DNA of 64,000 nucleotides from Theristus sp. LFF4_11 (lineage: Eukaryota > Nematoda > Chromadorea > Monhysterida > Xyalidae). Below, one piece after another: positions 24,994 through 34,668 of this stretch (position 1 is its first letter; every line of letters starts with the position of its first letter). The notes beneath the pieces are model-generated. The model made no database searches. It worked only from the letters and a program-made list of their open reading frames with translations, and was not told where the DNA came from. The DNA is taken from assembly GCA_030248135.1 (NCBI GenBank), contig JASANC010005403.1:1-64000 (forward strand), read 5' to 3'. Made by a program: the position numbers and the translations under genes.

Positions 24994-25086
<93 letters not shown>

Positions 25087-27342
25087 AAACATGCGACTGA
25101 TTTCTGTGATTTCTGGTACAATGTATCGCGCAACCATACGCAGTCCGAACCCAAGCCTAAGTTTCTAAAAGCCCGTTAACACTGACGTACGCCTATTCTA
25201 TGGAAACGTGCCTTTGACGTTTGTCGAAGTACGTCAACACGAACAGGCCCTAAGCCTAATCCTAAACCCAAGCCCAAGCCCAAGCCCAAGCCCAAGCCCA
25301 CGCCCACGCCCAAGCCCAAGCCCAAGCCCACGCCCAAGCCCAAGCCCAAGCCCAAGCCCAAGCCCAAGCCTAAACCCAACCCCAACCCCAACCCCAACCC
25401 AACCCCAACCCAACCCAACCCAACGCCAACCCCAACCCCAACGGCAACCCCAACCCCAACCCCAGCCCCAACCCCAGCCCCAACCCCAACCCCATGCCCA
25501 TGCGTGAGCCCAAGCATTACCCGCAGCCTAAGCCTTACCCCAAGCCCATGCTTGAGTCCAAGCCTACATGAGCCTAATGCTGAGCATAGCCTGGTCAATT
25601 ACAGCATGCTATTCGGTGTGTCCTGTTGGAAGTCCAATGCTGCTGCTTGCGGATGACGGCCGTCCGCTGATCTGTGGTCCCGCACGACCGTGCCCATCGT
25701 CGCACTTCTGTCGCACTGGTCCTGACATTGAGTCTGCCGTCTGCTGTCCAGTTTGTGAGTGTTTGTTCAAAAACTTTCAGTTCAATCAAAGAATTTTAAA
25801 TTTTCAAAAAACAGTCACGCCACGAAACAATCGAACGGCCGATCCACAGCCACGGCAACTACCGCCGAGCAAAATCGTTGAGAACAGCGATGGCGAGACC
25901 GCAAAGAAATCAAGAGCAGGCGCACTGTCGCCGCTCATCTTGATCCTGGGTATAAGACGGTCTTCCATTTGCCAACGTTTAGCCAAAAACAAAACAAAAT
26001 TGCCAATTCAGCATGTGTGATTCTGCTGCTGCTGAGCGGCCTGGTCGCCACGTTCTGGCGTCACCGTCATTCCATGGATGACGTCAGTAGAAAGTTGTGC
26101 GACAATTGGCCGCCGGGTGGAATGCCGCACGAGCAGCATGCCGGCAACGGACTGGTGGATGCTGTGCGTCGTTGGTGGGCGAGCGCAAGCAGAGAGCAAT
26201 CCACGGAGAGAACCAGTCGGTTGCACATTCGATTGATTAGTGCTGATTGATGGGTGCACCGGCTTCAGGCCAATTCATGCGCTCAAAATTTATCCGGCAC
26301 GTCACGTCACGAGCACGTGTTCGAAAGATAACGAGACGGGCCAGGATGGCTGTTTTTTGCTCCATGAATGACACGTGACGTGGCGGATAAATATTGTGTG
26401 CATGAATTGGCCTTTACAAGGATCTGTCACAAAGCATATGGAGTTTGTGTACTACACAATTTCAACTAGCCACTTTTCTGCAGCCTCCAGCTTCAGCAGC
26501 ACCCTGGAGCCGCCCGTGATCGCGGTGATGCCCCATCCGACGCCGATGTCCGCCGACAAATGGGCGGTGCTCCAGGAGCCGAGTGGCGGGCGAATGCTGC
26601 AACTGGCGCCACAACACGACGCACTTTCGAATTTCTACGGCGACCAAACGACGAATGCCGTTGAGGAAGCGAGTCCCAGTGTGACGCCACCTCCAAAACC
26701 GAGTCGACGTGCCGCACCACCACCGCCGCCGGCACCGCCACGGCCACGCGCACGCACCAGCCGATCGTTGACGTCGCTCACGTCCACGGTGGCGTCTGAG
26801 TGTGAATGCGGTATGACGGCGCTGATGGATTCTTTGAAATTGATAATTTCGAGACCGGGGAAACTGACTTGCGCACAAAATTTATCCGGCCCGGCCCGGC
26901 ACGTCGCGTCTCATTCATGGAGCAAAAAACAGCCATCCGGCACGTCACGTTATCTTTAGAACACGTGCTCGTTTATACACGCACTCATACTTGACGTGCC
27001 GGGACGTGACGTGCCGGATATATATACGTCGTGCATGGATTGGCCTTTAAACAAGCAAAGGTAAAAAAATCGATGAAAAAAACTTCAAGCAGTTCAAAAG
27101 CACATCGTGTTCTTGTCTGCTTCACAGAGGCCCGCAACGTGTTCGGCCAGCCAGTGCATGTGTGCCGGCGAATGTCGTCCGTCTCCGGTGCCAGTCATGT
27201 GCGGCCCACGCAACGTCCGCCGCCGCCGCCCACCGTGCTCGCCACCGTGCATCGGGACGCAAGTATGCGCAGCGCTGCGCTGCCTCAGTCAGTCTCCATG
27301 AGTGAACTGACTGATTGTGATTACAACAATGACCAGCAATGA
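17471..27342 (+). CDS. Kunitz/lustrin-repeat type I transmembrane protein
   Basis: Predicted 941-aa secreted-pathway membrane protein. Exons: 17471-17579, 17785-17931, 18109-18303, 19079-19297, 19649-19996, 23378-23617, 23729-24085, 24220-24351, 24460-24636, 25605-25754, 25815-25949, 26012-26086, 26484-26810, 27128-27342. Order: signal peptide ([11 protein letters not shown]); lustrin-type Cys repeat about 47-83; Kunitz about 88-140; Pro/Gly linker with a duplicated [10 protein letters not shown] and CC doublets; lustrin 2 about 363-415; Pro/Thr linker; Kunitz 2 about 485-537; lustrin 3; Kunitz 3 about 588-640; lustrin 4; TM helix about 730-752 ([16 protein letters not shown]); Pro-rich tail ([18 protein letters not shown]) suited to SH3 binding. 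Each Kunitz domain keeps four of six cysteines and lacks the pair forming the second disulfide. All 13 introns are phase 1. Protease inhibition is uncertain; an extracellular-matrix or cuticle role is an inference from nematode relatives. Confidence 0.85.
17593..17683. mobile_element. Palindromic TTAA-type MITE, copy 4
   Basis: Diverged copy in intron 1 of the Kunitz/lustrin gene (GGGGCATTCATGAAACAG ... CTGCTTCATGAATGG). The central loop has decayed. Confidence 0.8.
17996..18079. mobile_element. Palindromic TTAA-type MITE, copy 5
   Basis: In intron 2 of the Kunitz/lustrin gene. TTAA precedes GCGGCATTCATGAAG; the right end is ATGAATGCCCC followed by TTTAA, giving the clearest TTAA flanks in the family. 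Confidence 0.85.
19305..19425 (+). repeat. Dispersed ~120-bp repeat with CTGATGA...GAAA core, copy 1
   Basis: Located in the intron after the exon ending at 19297. A second copy, reversed, lies at about 50968-51088 in a NEMF intron. The two agree over about 115 bp. The conserved core is CTGATGA (19337-19343), GGCC, a 28-nt spacer, GGCC, GAAA (19380-19383). An alternative hairpin pairs GAGGGG with CCCCTC across the core. The function is unknown. Confidence 0.65.
20134..21152. mobile_element. ~1.0 kb TIR element, copy 1
   Basis: Inverted terminal repeats of about 130 bp (TTATCTAAAAATGCGGGAG ... CTCCCGCATTTTTAGATAA) enclose an AT-rich core without a recognisable transposase. Copy 2, in opposite orientation, is at 54661-55688. 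Both copies are joined to the same satellite array on the same side through a shared linker ending in GGGGCTTATGTAAAAGTCAG or its reverse complement, so element and satellite appear to move or be copied together. It sits in the 3.4 kb intron of the Kunitz/lustrin gene. Confidence 0.8.
21180..22490 (+). repeat. ~149-bp satellite array 1
   Basis: About eight to nine tandem units of roughly 149 bp. A representative segment is GCCCGAAATCGTCACGATTC, then CTAGAGTTGCTCACATAAG and CCGTGATCAGCGCATTGAAT. Some units alternate between two subtypes (CCTGGAAAACACC and CCGGACTACACC), which suggests a two-unit higher-order period. It is homologous to array 2 at 52680-54560 on the other strand. Confidence 0.9.
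22491..23377. other. Remainder of the large Kunitz-gene intron
   Basis: AT-rich intron sequence. It contains a short (TCCGC)n run near 23045-23078 and dispersed repeat copy C near 23128-23176 (reverse orientation). No coding exon was recognised. Confidence 0.4.
23128..23176 (-). repeat. Short dispersed intronic repeat, copy C
   Basis: Reverse complement of the segment at 6300-6350: on the minus strand it reads TATCTTTTATTTTGGTCCCG followed by a GCGCGCA motif. It links introns of two unrelated genes. Confidence 0.5.
24813..25085 (+). mobile_element. tRNA-derived SINE, copy 2, with (CAA)n tail
   Basis: Most complete copy in the forward direction. The tRNA-like head starts CCCTCGTGGCCTGGTGGTAG at 24814; the B-box-like GGGGGATCGAGCCCC is at 24861-24875. 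A body containing GGGCGCCCTACTCAATGGCG follows, then a perfect CAA repeat of about 90 bp (24994-25084). It lies in an intron of the Kunitz/lustrin gene. The long pure tail suggests a recent insertion. Confidence 0.88.
25168..25252. mobile_element. Diverged GGCCCGTTCATACTG-type MITE
   Basis: Ends AAAGCCCGTTAACACTGACG and CGTCAACACGAACAGGCCC are imperfect inverted repeats like those at 10599-10742. It directly precedes the hexamer array. Confidence 0.5.
25253..25565 (+). repeat. Degenerate hexamer array related to GCCTAA
   Basis: About 300 bp of C-rich hexamers. The margins read AAGCCTAATCCTAAACCC and AGCCTAAGCCTTACCCC. The middle has drifted to CCCAAG/CCCACG and then CCCAAC/CCCCAA. GCCTAA is the complement of the common nematode telomere unit TTAGGC, so this may be an old interstitial telomere-like tract. 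It is intronic, and its long ORFs (Pro-Ser or Gly-Leu repeats) are artefacts of the repeat. Confidence 0.75.
26267..26414. mobile_element. ACGTCACGTG-rich MITE, copy 1
   Basis: Ends CAGGCCAATTCATGC and GCATGAATTGGCC form inverted repeats around a core rich in CACGTCACGT and ATCCGGCACG. It lies in the intron between the TM exon and the proline-rich tail exon. Related copies are at 26870-27049 and 55850-56018. Confidence 0.7.
26870..27049. mobile_element. ACGTCACGTG-rich MITE, copy 2
   Basis: Shares TTTATCCGGC, CACGTCACGTTATC, ACACGTGCTC and the right end GTGCATGGATTGGCC with copy 1. It lies in the last intron of the Kunitz/lustrin gene; its left end is diverged. Confidence 0.65.
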
Positions 27343-29013
27343 TAAATTGACAGAGATTTCGTGATCAAATTCTTATTCTTCTGCTTTTACGACCAATAAA
27401 TATAATATTTTTTTGTGGATCAGAAGATACCACGCACCGTATGATCACAGATTGAAAGCTAGGACCAGTTTCAAGAATATCACCCTGAAAGTGCGTGCAC
27501 AGACATGCATCACTCCGAAATTTGCGCACCAAATTCACACCTGCGATAAGCCTACGCTGAGCTGATATCATGAGAAAGATGCGACTGAATACAAAACACG
27601 CAAGCAAAACTCGACAAGAAAAAATACGGTGGAATGCTGGATAGTTGGAACTAATTCGCACGCACACTGTGGGCGTTTCCGTTGTGAGTTTTTGTTTGAG
27701 TGGGATAATGGTTGTAAAAAGTGAGCACAACGTCCAAGCCCACGGTCCGACGCTGCGATTGCCGAGCGATTCTGTGATTGCTGTTACAAATCGCGCAACC
27801 ATATGCAGTCCGAACCAAGACTAAGTCTAACGGTTCGTTCATACGACACCGCACGGCACTGCACGGCACGTTAGGTGCTAGGTGTCGTTTTATTGCATTG
27901 AAATAATTTTATAGGGAGAAAAAGATTCTGATTATTTTAGTTTTTCATTTTCTTGCTCAAAACTACCGTCAGATTACGTTAAGTTTGCTGATTTCAAATT
28001 GCCGCGCAGCCGGGAAGCCTTTTCCCCATCTGTGTATGCAAAGAAATATTACGACACGTTCATTGAGAAAGATAATACTACGCACGTAGCACAAGGCAGG
28101 CGGCACACATTGCCTTGTTGTGCTCCCCTGGTTACAATGTTTATCGGAAAACAGACACAGGGTGATTCATAAGTAAACCCAAATATAGAAGGGAATTTTT
28201 TATATGACTGATGACATGTGATTAGACGAGACGCTCAGTTCACAAAACTCGCCCCCTACTTCAGTCTTTCCACACACCCTGTCAGTTCAGTTGTGGTTTT
28301 TGCAACACCCTGTCTTGTTCAGTCAACTGTATACTGTATATGTAAATGACCATAAAGTGCGTGCTTTTTTCATTTCTTATCTTTTCCGCCTCTACAACAA
28401 CAATCTACAATCTGCTAAAGTTGAAAGCTACAATCTTCAAGTTGAGCAAACATGCCGAAGACCCCGAAATGTAAGATTACGTCCGTGCCGTCGTGGTTTC
28501 TGAGCAAACAGAAATCAACGAAACTGATAAAGACTCAGATTTGTAACGAATCCATCGTAGAAGTCGGTGATGGTTATAATCTACAAAAAAAGCAAAAATT
28601 TGAAGCGCAATATCAGAAACCATTAAAACACTTTAGTCGTGGTATAAAAACACAATTAATTGCCTTGAAGGTTTTTTGAATTTAGTAAAAACCTTATTGT
28701 TTTGATTGTTGCCTTGACCATATTGATTGCATGTGATTGACTTTGAAATATTGTTGAACCAAATGAAATACATTTTTGGGACGAAAATAAAACGCGAATG
28801 TGCAGTCTATCGAGAATATCAAGGAATACGACCAGTATTCACAGTCATTTATTGAACACAGCCATTTACCGCATCGGCGTCTATTTTGCTCGATGCTTCC
28901 GAATGTGAACAGTTTATGCGACCAGTGAAGCATCCGACCGTCCAAACACCGATAATGCTGCACAAAAAAAGAATGCACACCGAATTCTGAGGCGAACTCT
29001 GACGTTCAAACAC
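27343..29013. other. Intergenic region with a dispersed repeat
   Basis: No convincing gene. A segment at about 27895-28085 (containing GCTGATTTCAAATTGCCGCG) is repeated in reverse inside the MITE insertion at 58070-58348. A 76-codon ORF at 28452-28679 starts MPKTPKCKITSV and is Lys-rich; I do not recognise it and cannot show it is expressed. A CAGGGTGATTCAT segment near 28159 resembles a mariner-type end without a clear partner. Confidence 0.4.
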
Positions 29014-29339
29014 ATGAGTCGTGTTAAAAAAAACTCGAGAGCCGACGACGACGATGGTGAATCTAGCCCGGAACGCGATGATGATCAATCGATTCACCGA
29101 AAAAACCGTCAAGAAAAAGCCGCAAAAACGCCCGTTAAAAACCAGGAAGTCGGAGATTCGCTGGAAATTTTTAATCACCTGTCCAGGAAGATTTTTCCAG
29201 TATCAAAGGTCAGATCGTTTCATTTTTTTGTGTTATATCGATTTCACCTTTCTATCGTTTATTTCAGCACATCAGCTGCTTCGTGGAGCGCAGAGTTGAA
29301 CCGCACTGGAGACGCACCTTGGGGTTGAATGGACGGTGA
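29014..29339 (+). CDS. Small two-exon hypothetical protein
   Basis: Proposed exons 29014-29208 and 29268-29339 encode 88 aa in matching phase 0. The intron of 59 bp has a good donor (AAG/GTCAGA) and acceptor (TTTATTTCAG). The N-terminal half is highly charged (SRADDDDGESSPERDDDQ, then KNRQEKAAKTP). The C-terminal half looks folded (SLEIFNHLSRKIFPVS, then HISCFVERRVEPHWRRTLGL). A small nuclear or chromatin-associated protein is one possibility from composition alone, but I do not recognise a family. Support is the clean splice structure and a start and stop within a compact unit; there is no homology evidence. Confidence 0.5.
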
Positions 29340-29540
29340 TCACAGCGAATTGGCAAAACTCGCTTTTTTGAAAAAGTGCGCTTCTTTTGTAGAACAATTT
29401 TGTTTGTTTGGTTCATACAGGTTTTGAAACAAAGTTATGTTGGAAATCGGTTGTCTTTAAAGAACCCACTGAACCTTTCTATTTCGCAGCTGTGACATCT
29501 AGTGCAGATTTTTGCGCCACTTTGTGACTGTTGATTTATA

Positions 29541-30676
29541 CAGGGTGTCCCAAAAAAAACATAACAAAAGTAAATGGCTCGTGTGGCCGACTGGTTGCAC
29601 GTAAAGCCGTGAAATTTGAAACACTTTTAGAAAAAAGGAACACATTTTTTGTGTCCAAATTTTATCCCGAAATTCCATTTTTTCAATAATATTTTAGCAG
29701 AAATGCGTAAAAACTCAAAAATCACCCAACTTCAGCATTTTGACTCAGGATAATCATCGTTGTCGTCATCGAGATTCACATGTGACAGTGGCGCAAGTTC
29801 ATCTTCAGCTTCGTCTTCACTGATCTCATCAGATTTTCCCTCTCGACCCTTCAGTTTCACTTTTTTCAGCAGCCCAATGTCTTTTTCATTGTTCTCAATG
29901 ATTGCCGACATTCGATGTTCGAAATTGATAAGCAATTCTGGTGCCGCGCCCGATCATCGTTGATTTTTTGCACACCACTGCGAATTTTGGTTTTCAAATT
30001 GTCGAAAATGTTGGGCGCCGAACGGTACACAATTTCCTTCAGGTGCCCCAAACCCATAAGTCAAGAGGAAAATTGAAACAAGTGCGCGAGTGGCTGTCGG
30101 CGTCGTTCGGTGACCGCTGGATCGGCCGCATGGGCAGAATTGAATGGCCCGAGAGGAGTCCGGACATGAAACATGAGTTCTGCGTTTGGGGGCATCTGAC
30201 AGATAATGCGGGACATTTTCGGCGCCCACCACTGCAGCGGTGTGAGAAAAAATCATCGATGATCGGGCGCTGCACCAGAAAGTGATCATCAGTTTCAAAC
30301 ATCGAATGTCGTCGTTAATTGAGAACAATGGAAAACACATTGAGCAGCCGAGAAACATGAAACTGAACGAACGTGAGCATGAACATGATGACATCAGTAA
30401 AGTTAAAGCTGACGATGAGCTTGTGCCACTGCCAGATGAGATTCTCGATGACGACAATGATGTTTATCTTGAGTCAAAAAACTGAATTTAGGTGATTTTT
30501 GAGCTTTCACGTATTTCTGCTGAAATATTATTAAAAAAGTGGAATTTCGGGATAAAATTTGGACACACAAAATGTGTTCCTTTTTTCTAAAAGTGTTTCA
30601 AATTTCACGGCTTCACGTGCAACCAGTCGGCCGCACGAGCCATTTACTTTTGTTATGTTTTTTTTGGGACACCCTG
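29541..30676. mobile_element. Fold-back Tc1/mariner-like element
   Basis: TA-flanked ends CAGGGTGTCCCAAAAAAAAC and TTTTTTGGGACACCCTG sit within inverted repeats of about 160 bp. Further in, both arms encode related C-terminal parts of a Tc1/mariner-type transposase in opposite directions. The left arm is read on the minus strand (about 29732-30057; GHLKEIVYRSAPN, EHRMSAIIENN). The right arm is read on the plus strand (about 30082-30485; RWIGRMGRIEWPERSPDM, KHRMSSLIENN). The element is thus two 3' halves joined head to head, with no complete transposase. The arms have diverged a good deal, so the rearrangement is old. Confidence 0.78.
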
Positions 30677-32099
30677 TACTTGAATTTTAGCAGTTTTTTT
30701 AAATTGTGGGTCTTAGTTTTGAAACTTTTTGGAAAAAACACGCAAAACACGCAAACGAGCAAACAACGTCGCAAGAGTGGAAGTCGATCACATCAGCAAT
30801 ATACAACTGTAATTGCTTCACTGCCATGGCCTCACTTGCAACCCCAAAGTGCAGCCGAGCCGAGATTCGACCCGATTTGGTATTCGCCAACAAACACGAG
30901 TACCAAAACTTGAAAAACACCAACTTCTTGGTAACTGCAATTTTTCTTCAAAAGGCAATCTTTATTTTTCTCGCCCCAGCATCTCAAGTTAAAATACGTA
31001 TTTAGTGTTCCCAACTTCGGATCGCATCGATAAGCTGCTTCATTCACTGCAACGTGGAACTTGATGCTAAAAGCAAAGCACTTGTCCAGCACACGGCTCA
31101 CGCTGGCGCGCTCAAACGCGAACTGGACGTGAGCTGGCTTTTTGTCCACTATTCATTTTAACTGTTTTGTTTTCTCTTTCTCAACTAAATCTCCTTTTAT
31201 TATGCTGAATACATGATTGGGTAAATCACCGCAACGTCTTCGTTGACCCGCAGCAGGAGTCAACAATACACACGCAAGGCATCGAAGCAACCTGCTCTGT
31301 ACTTCGGCAGTTGCAGGGCACATCCCGCGAAATGTTCGCGACATGCTCTATGCCTATGTCGTTCGACGGGCGCATCAGAATCAGCGCATCGCTCAAAATC
31401 TAATTGTTCTGGATCCGATTTCTCTACCCTGTCTGAAGCAATCAAATACAGACCCCTAGCTTACACTGCAGCAATCAATCCGTTGCCTGCTGGTTTTCTG
31501 ATGAGTTTTACCGTTTGCGTGCGTCAATCACAGGGTTTCTTTTGACAAAGAAAGTACGCCGACTCAGCTCTCATCAAATGACAACTTTCTTTCTTTCAGC
31601 CGTTTTGGTTTCCTGCCACTCATTGCTGATTGATACATATATATGTGATGAGCATTTTGGAAACGATCACGGTTGAATGTTTTAAAGAATTTAATCTTCC
31701 CACCGATTTCACAAAAAACCATCTGCAATGAGAAATGAGCTGACACAGTGGGATTTTTTGAAAAAACCCTGGTCATGGTGTACTTATTCACCAACGTCTG
31801 TTCCGTTAGTTTTGTTTACTGTAGCTGATTTATTTCAATTTTTTAGGCTGACCATTGCTATACAGTCGTGATATTTCGTGTTCGTGTTTATTTTTAGCAA
31901 GAAAACAGACGAGTTTTTGTTTGTTTGTTTTTGAACAAATGTTTGGTGCAATTGAATTGAATGCAATCGGTTGATTCTGCTTATTTGCTGATTCATTTGA
32001 TTGAATAAAGTCAGGAAGTAACAGAAATAAAATAAAACACGCAAAAGAATCGATTGGATATGTTTTCGATGCAATAAACGGCGATTTTCGTCGGGCCAT
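30677..32099. other. Intergenic region without an assigned gene
   Basis: Several short ORFs occur here. A possible 35-codon exon at 30826-30930 begins MASLATPKCSRAEIRPD and ends at a GTAACT donor. Another reading around 31316-31460 includes NVRDMLYAYVVRRAHQNQ. I could not connect these into a gene with consistent phases or recognise a family. They could be exons of a diverged gene or remnants of a mobile element. Confidence 0.25.
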
Positions 32100-32770
32100 T
32101 CATTTTGTGTTGGGTCATTCATTTTGTGTAGGGCATGGAGGTGGAATTTTCGGAAAAATATAATTGCGTGAAAAATTTCCGGAAATTTTACCGAAAAAAT
32201 TTCGGCCATTTTTCCATTTTTTCACGAGACCAAAGATGGCCAAATGAGCACTTTCCATAAAAAACAAACAAAGTTTGTTTGGTAAAATTACGAAAATTTG
32301 TTTTGAGCTAGAAAAATTGGCGAAAAATTTTCCGGAAAATTTCCGAAATTTTTGGCCATGGGCCTTTAACAAAACCACGGAGGCAACACGGAACACGGAG
32401 GCTGCACGCTTAACAAAACCACGGAGGCAACACGGAGGCTGCGTGCAGCTGAAGTGACCCATATTTTATATGCACACAACACGCTGCGCACCTTTAACAA
32501 AACCACGGAACACGGAGGCACGCGGATTTGGGGAGATTTGGGGACAGGACAAATCCGTCCCCCTCCAAAAAAATATGTTTTTGTTAAATAAACAAATAAA
32601 TAAATAAAGGCGCAATAAAGCAAAGCAAAGCTAAATGTCAAAACTAGACTTCAAAGATTACGGTAGCTCTCCAACGGGTCTCGACACGATTTTTTAAAAA
32701 CGTCCCTGATTGCCAGCAAAAGCTACTCTATTGGTGGACACCGTTCATGTGATTGCAACAAACAGTCTTA

Positions 32771-34007
32771 AGGCGCGTTTAGCAATTAGATTTTCGTGCG
32801 TACGCACGGAGACAGAACTTAAAAAATGGCTACGCGAATTAGAATTTCGTACGCATGACTGTCGTTCGCACGTAACGACTGTTTTGCGCACATGATTTAG
32901 AACGTTGTCCGTGCGCACGCAAAAAAACTTGTGCCCACGCGAATTAGAATTTCGTGCGTGTGACTTACGTCTATCCGACACGACTGTTTTGCGCACGGGA
33001 TTTAGAACGACTGTTTGTCCGTGCGTAAAAAGACAAATGCGCACGCGAATTAGAATTTCTTGCGCACGACTGTCCGTCGACTTTTTGCTGCTGGCAGCAA
33101 AAAGTCGTTCGACGGATGTGCGGAAAAGTTCATATTTTCCAGTGTCTGTTAATTTTAAGTTGAAAATCAAGGTATTTTAGATGTTGGGGCAACGGGAAAA
33201 AATGCTCAGTTTTATTTGGTGGGTCTACTTGCCTGTTTTGAAAAGAAAGAAAACTGAAATCTACTGGAAAATGTTGTTTTTCGTTGTTTGTTCGTTTGTT
33301 CGTTTGTTCGTTTGTTCGTTTGTTCGTTTGTTTGCTTGCTGGTTTCGGAGAAGGGGGCTGCTGGCTCCAAAAAAGCAAAACAGCTTCGATCAGCTTCTCT
33401 GTCACCTGCGCTTCGTCGAGCGAACTGATCGGCGTCGGCGGAGATTTTGGGTCAGCATTTTCCATTTTTGAAAGATCCAAATCAAAATTTGTTCAAATTC
33501 AGTTTGTATATACCAAAACTGAAAGAATTTAGATTTTTACATGCGCTTCTTGAGAACACATGTGATAAAAATGCGACGACAAACTGAATGCAAAATGGGG
33601 AAGAAGGTAGGGGAAGGGGAGGGAATGCAAGGGAGATGACCACTAAAAAATAAAATTTGTCAATTCCCGTTTTCAAATTTGCTAGGGCAGACATTTGCAT
33701 TTTTGTCCGCAACAGAACGGACTATTTTTGGTCACGGCATTTAGAACGACAGTCGTATGACGGATGCTACACGTTTTCTAATTCCCGTACGCAAGCTTGT
33801 CCGTCCGCACGTTCGGACATACCACACAACTTTTTGCCCACGCGAATTAGTTTTCCGTATGTATGCACGACACTTCAGTCGTTCTAAATGCGGTGCGCAG
33901 TTTTCAGTTTTGTCGTGTGGCGTAAACGAAACGACTGTTTGCGCCCCGCATTTAGAACGACGTGCGTTCCGTGCGTACGTAAGAAAAACTAATTGCTAAA
34001 CGCGCCT
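32771..34007. mobile_element. TTA-flanked TIR element (Harbinger-like)
   Basis: Perfect 19-bp inverted ends AGGCGCGTTTAGCAATTAG and CTAATTGCTAAACGCGCCT with TTA on both sides. A 3-bp TWA duplication is typical of PIF/Harbinger. Subterminal regions repeat CACGCGAATTAGAATTTCGT and ATTTAGAACGACTG motifs. The middle has an (TTCGTTTG)n run near 33284-33335. No transposase was seen. It is inserted in the left arm of the fold-back element, since the arm resumes at 34011. Confidence 0.78.
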
Positions 34008-34636
34008 TTATGTTTGAAGTTCGGGCACACGGGTTACGGTAGCGGTAGTTTTGTGTCTTGACACGATGATGCTGAAAACTACTTTGTTTCTTGCGAATAA
34101 CAGTTGAAACCAATTAGAAACACGCAGCGTTTTCACAAAATGTCAAAACTTGAGTTCAAAGAATACGGTAACTCTGCTGTGTGGGTCTCAACGCGATTTT
34201 TTTAAACTGCCTTTTATTGCCAGGAAAATACTAAATTGATGAACACCGTTCACATGATTGCAAGAAACAACTGTTATTCACAGTAGTTTTCAGCAACTTC
34301 GTGTCAAGACCGAACTACATACCGAACCCGTGGGACCTTACTTCAGACATATGACTGTTTCATGCAATCATGTGAACGGTATCCACCATTCTAGTAACAG
34401 TTCTTGGCAATAAAAGAACGTTTTTAAAAAAATCGTGTCGAGACCCACAGCAGAGTTACCGTACTCCTTAAAATCCGATTTTTGACGTTCTGTGATAATG
34501 CGGCATGTTTATAAATGGTTTCAACTGTTATTCGCAAGAAACAAAGTAGTTTTCAGCAACTTCGTGTCAAGACCCAAAACTACCGCTACCGTAACCCGTG
34601 TGCCCGAACTTCAAACATAAGACTGTTTGTTGCAAT

Positions 34637-34637
<1 letters not shown>

Positions 34638-34668
<31 letters not shown>

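Noticed and set aside
24957..25154. Poly-Leu and poly-Asn ORFs
   Set aside because: They are translations of the SINE (CAA)n tail.
25176..25598. Gly-Leu/Gly-Val repeat protein on the minus strand and Pro-Ser repeat protein on the plus strand
   Set aside because: Both are translations of the intronic hexamer array, with no splice or start context.
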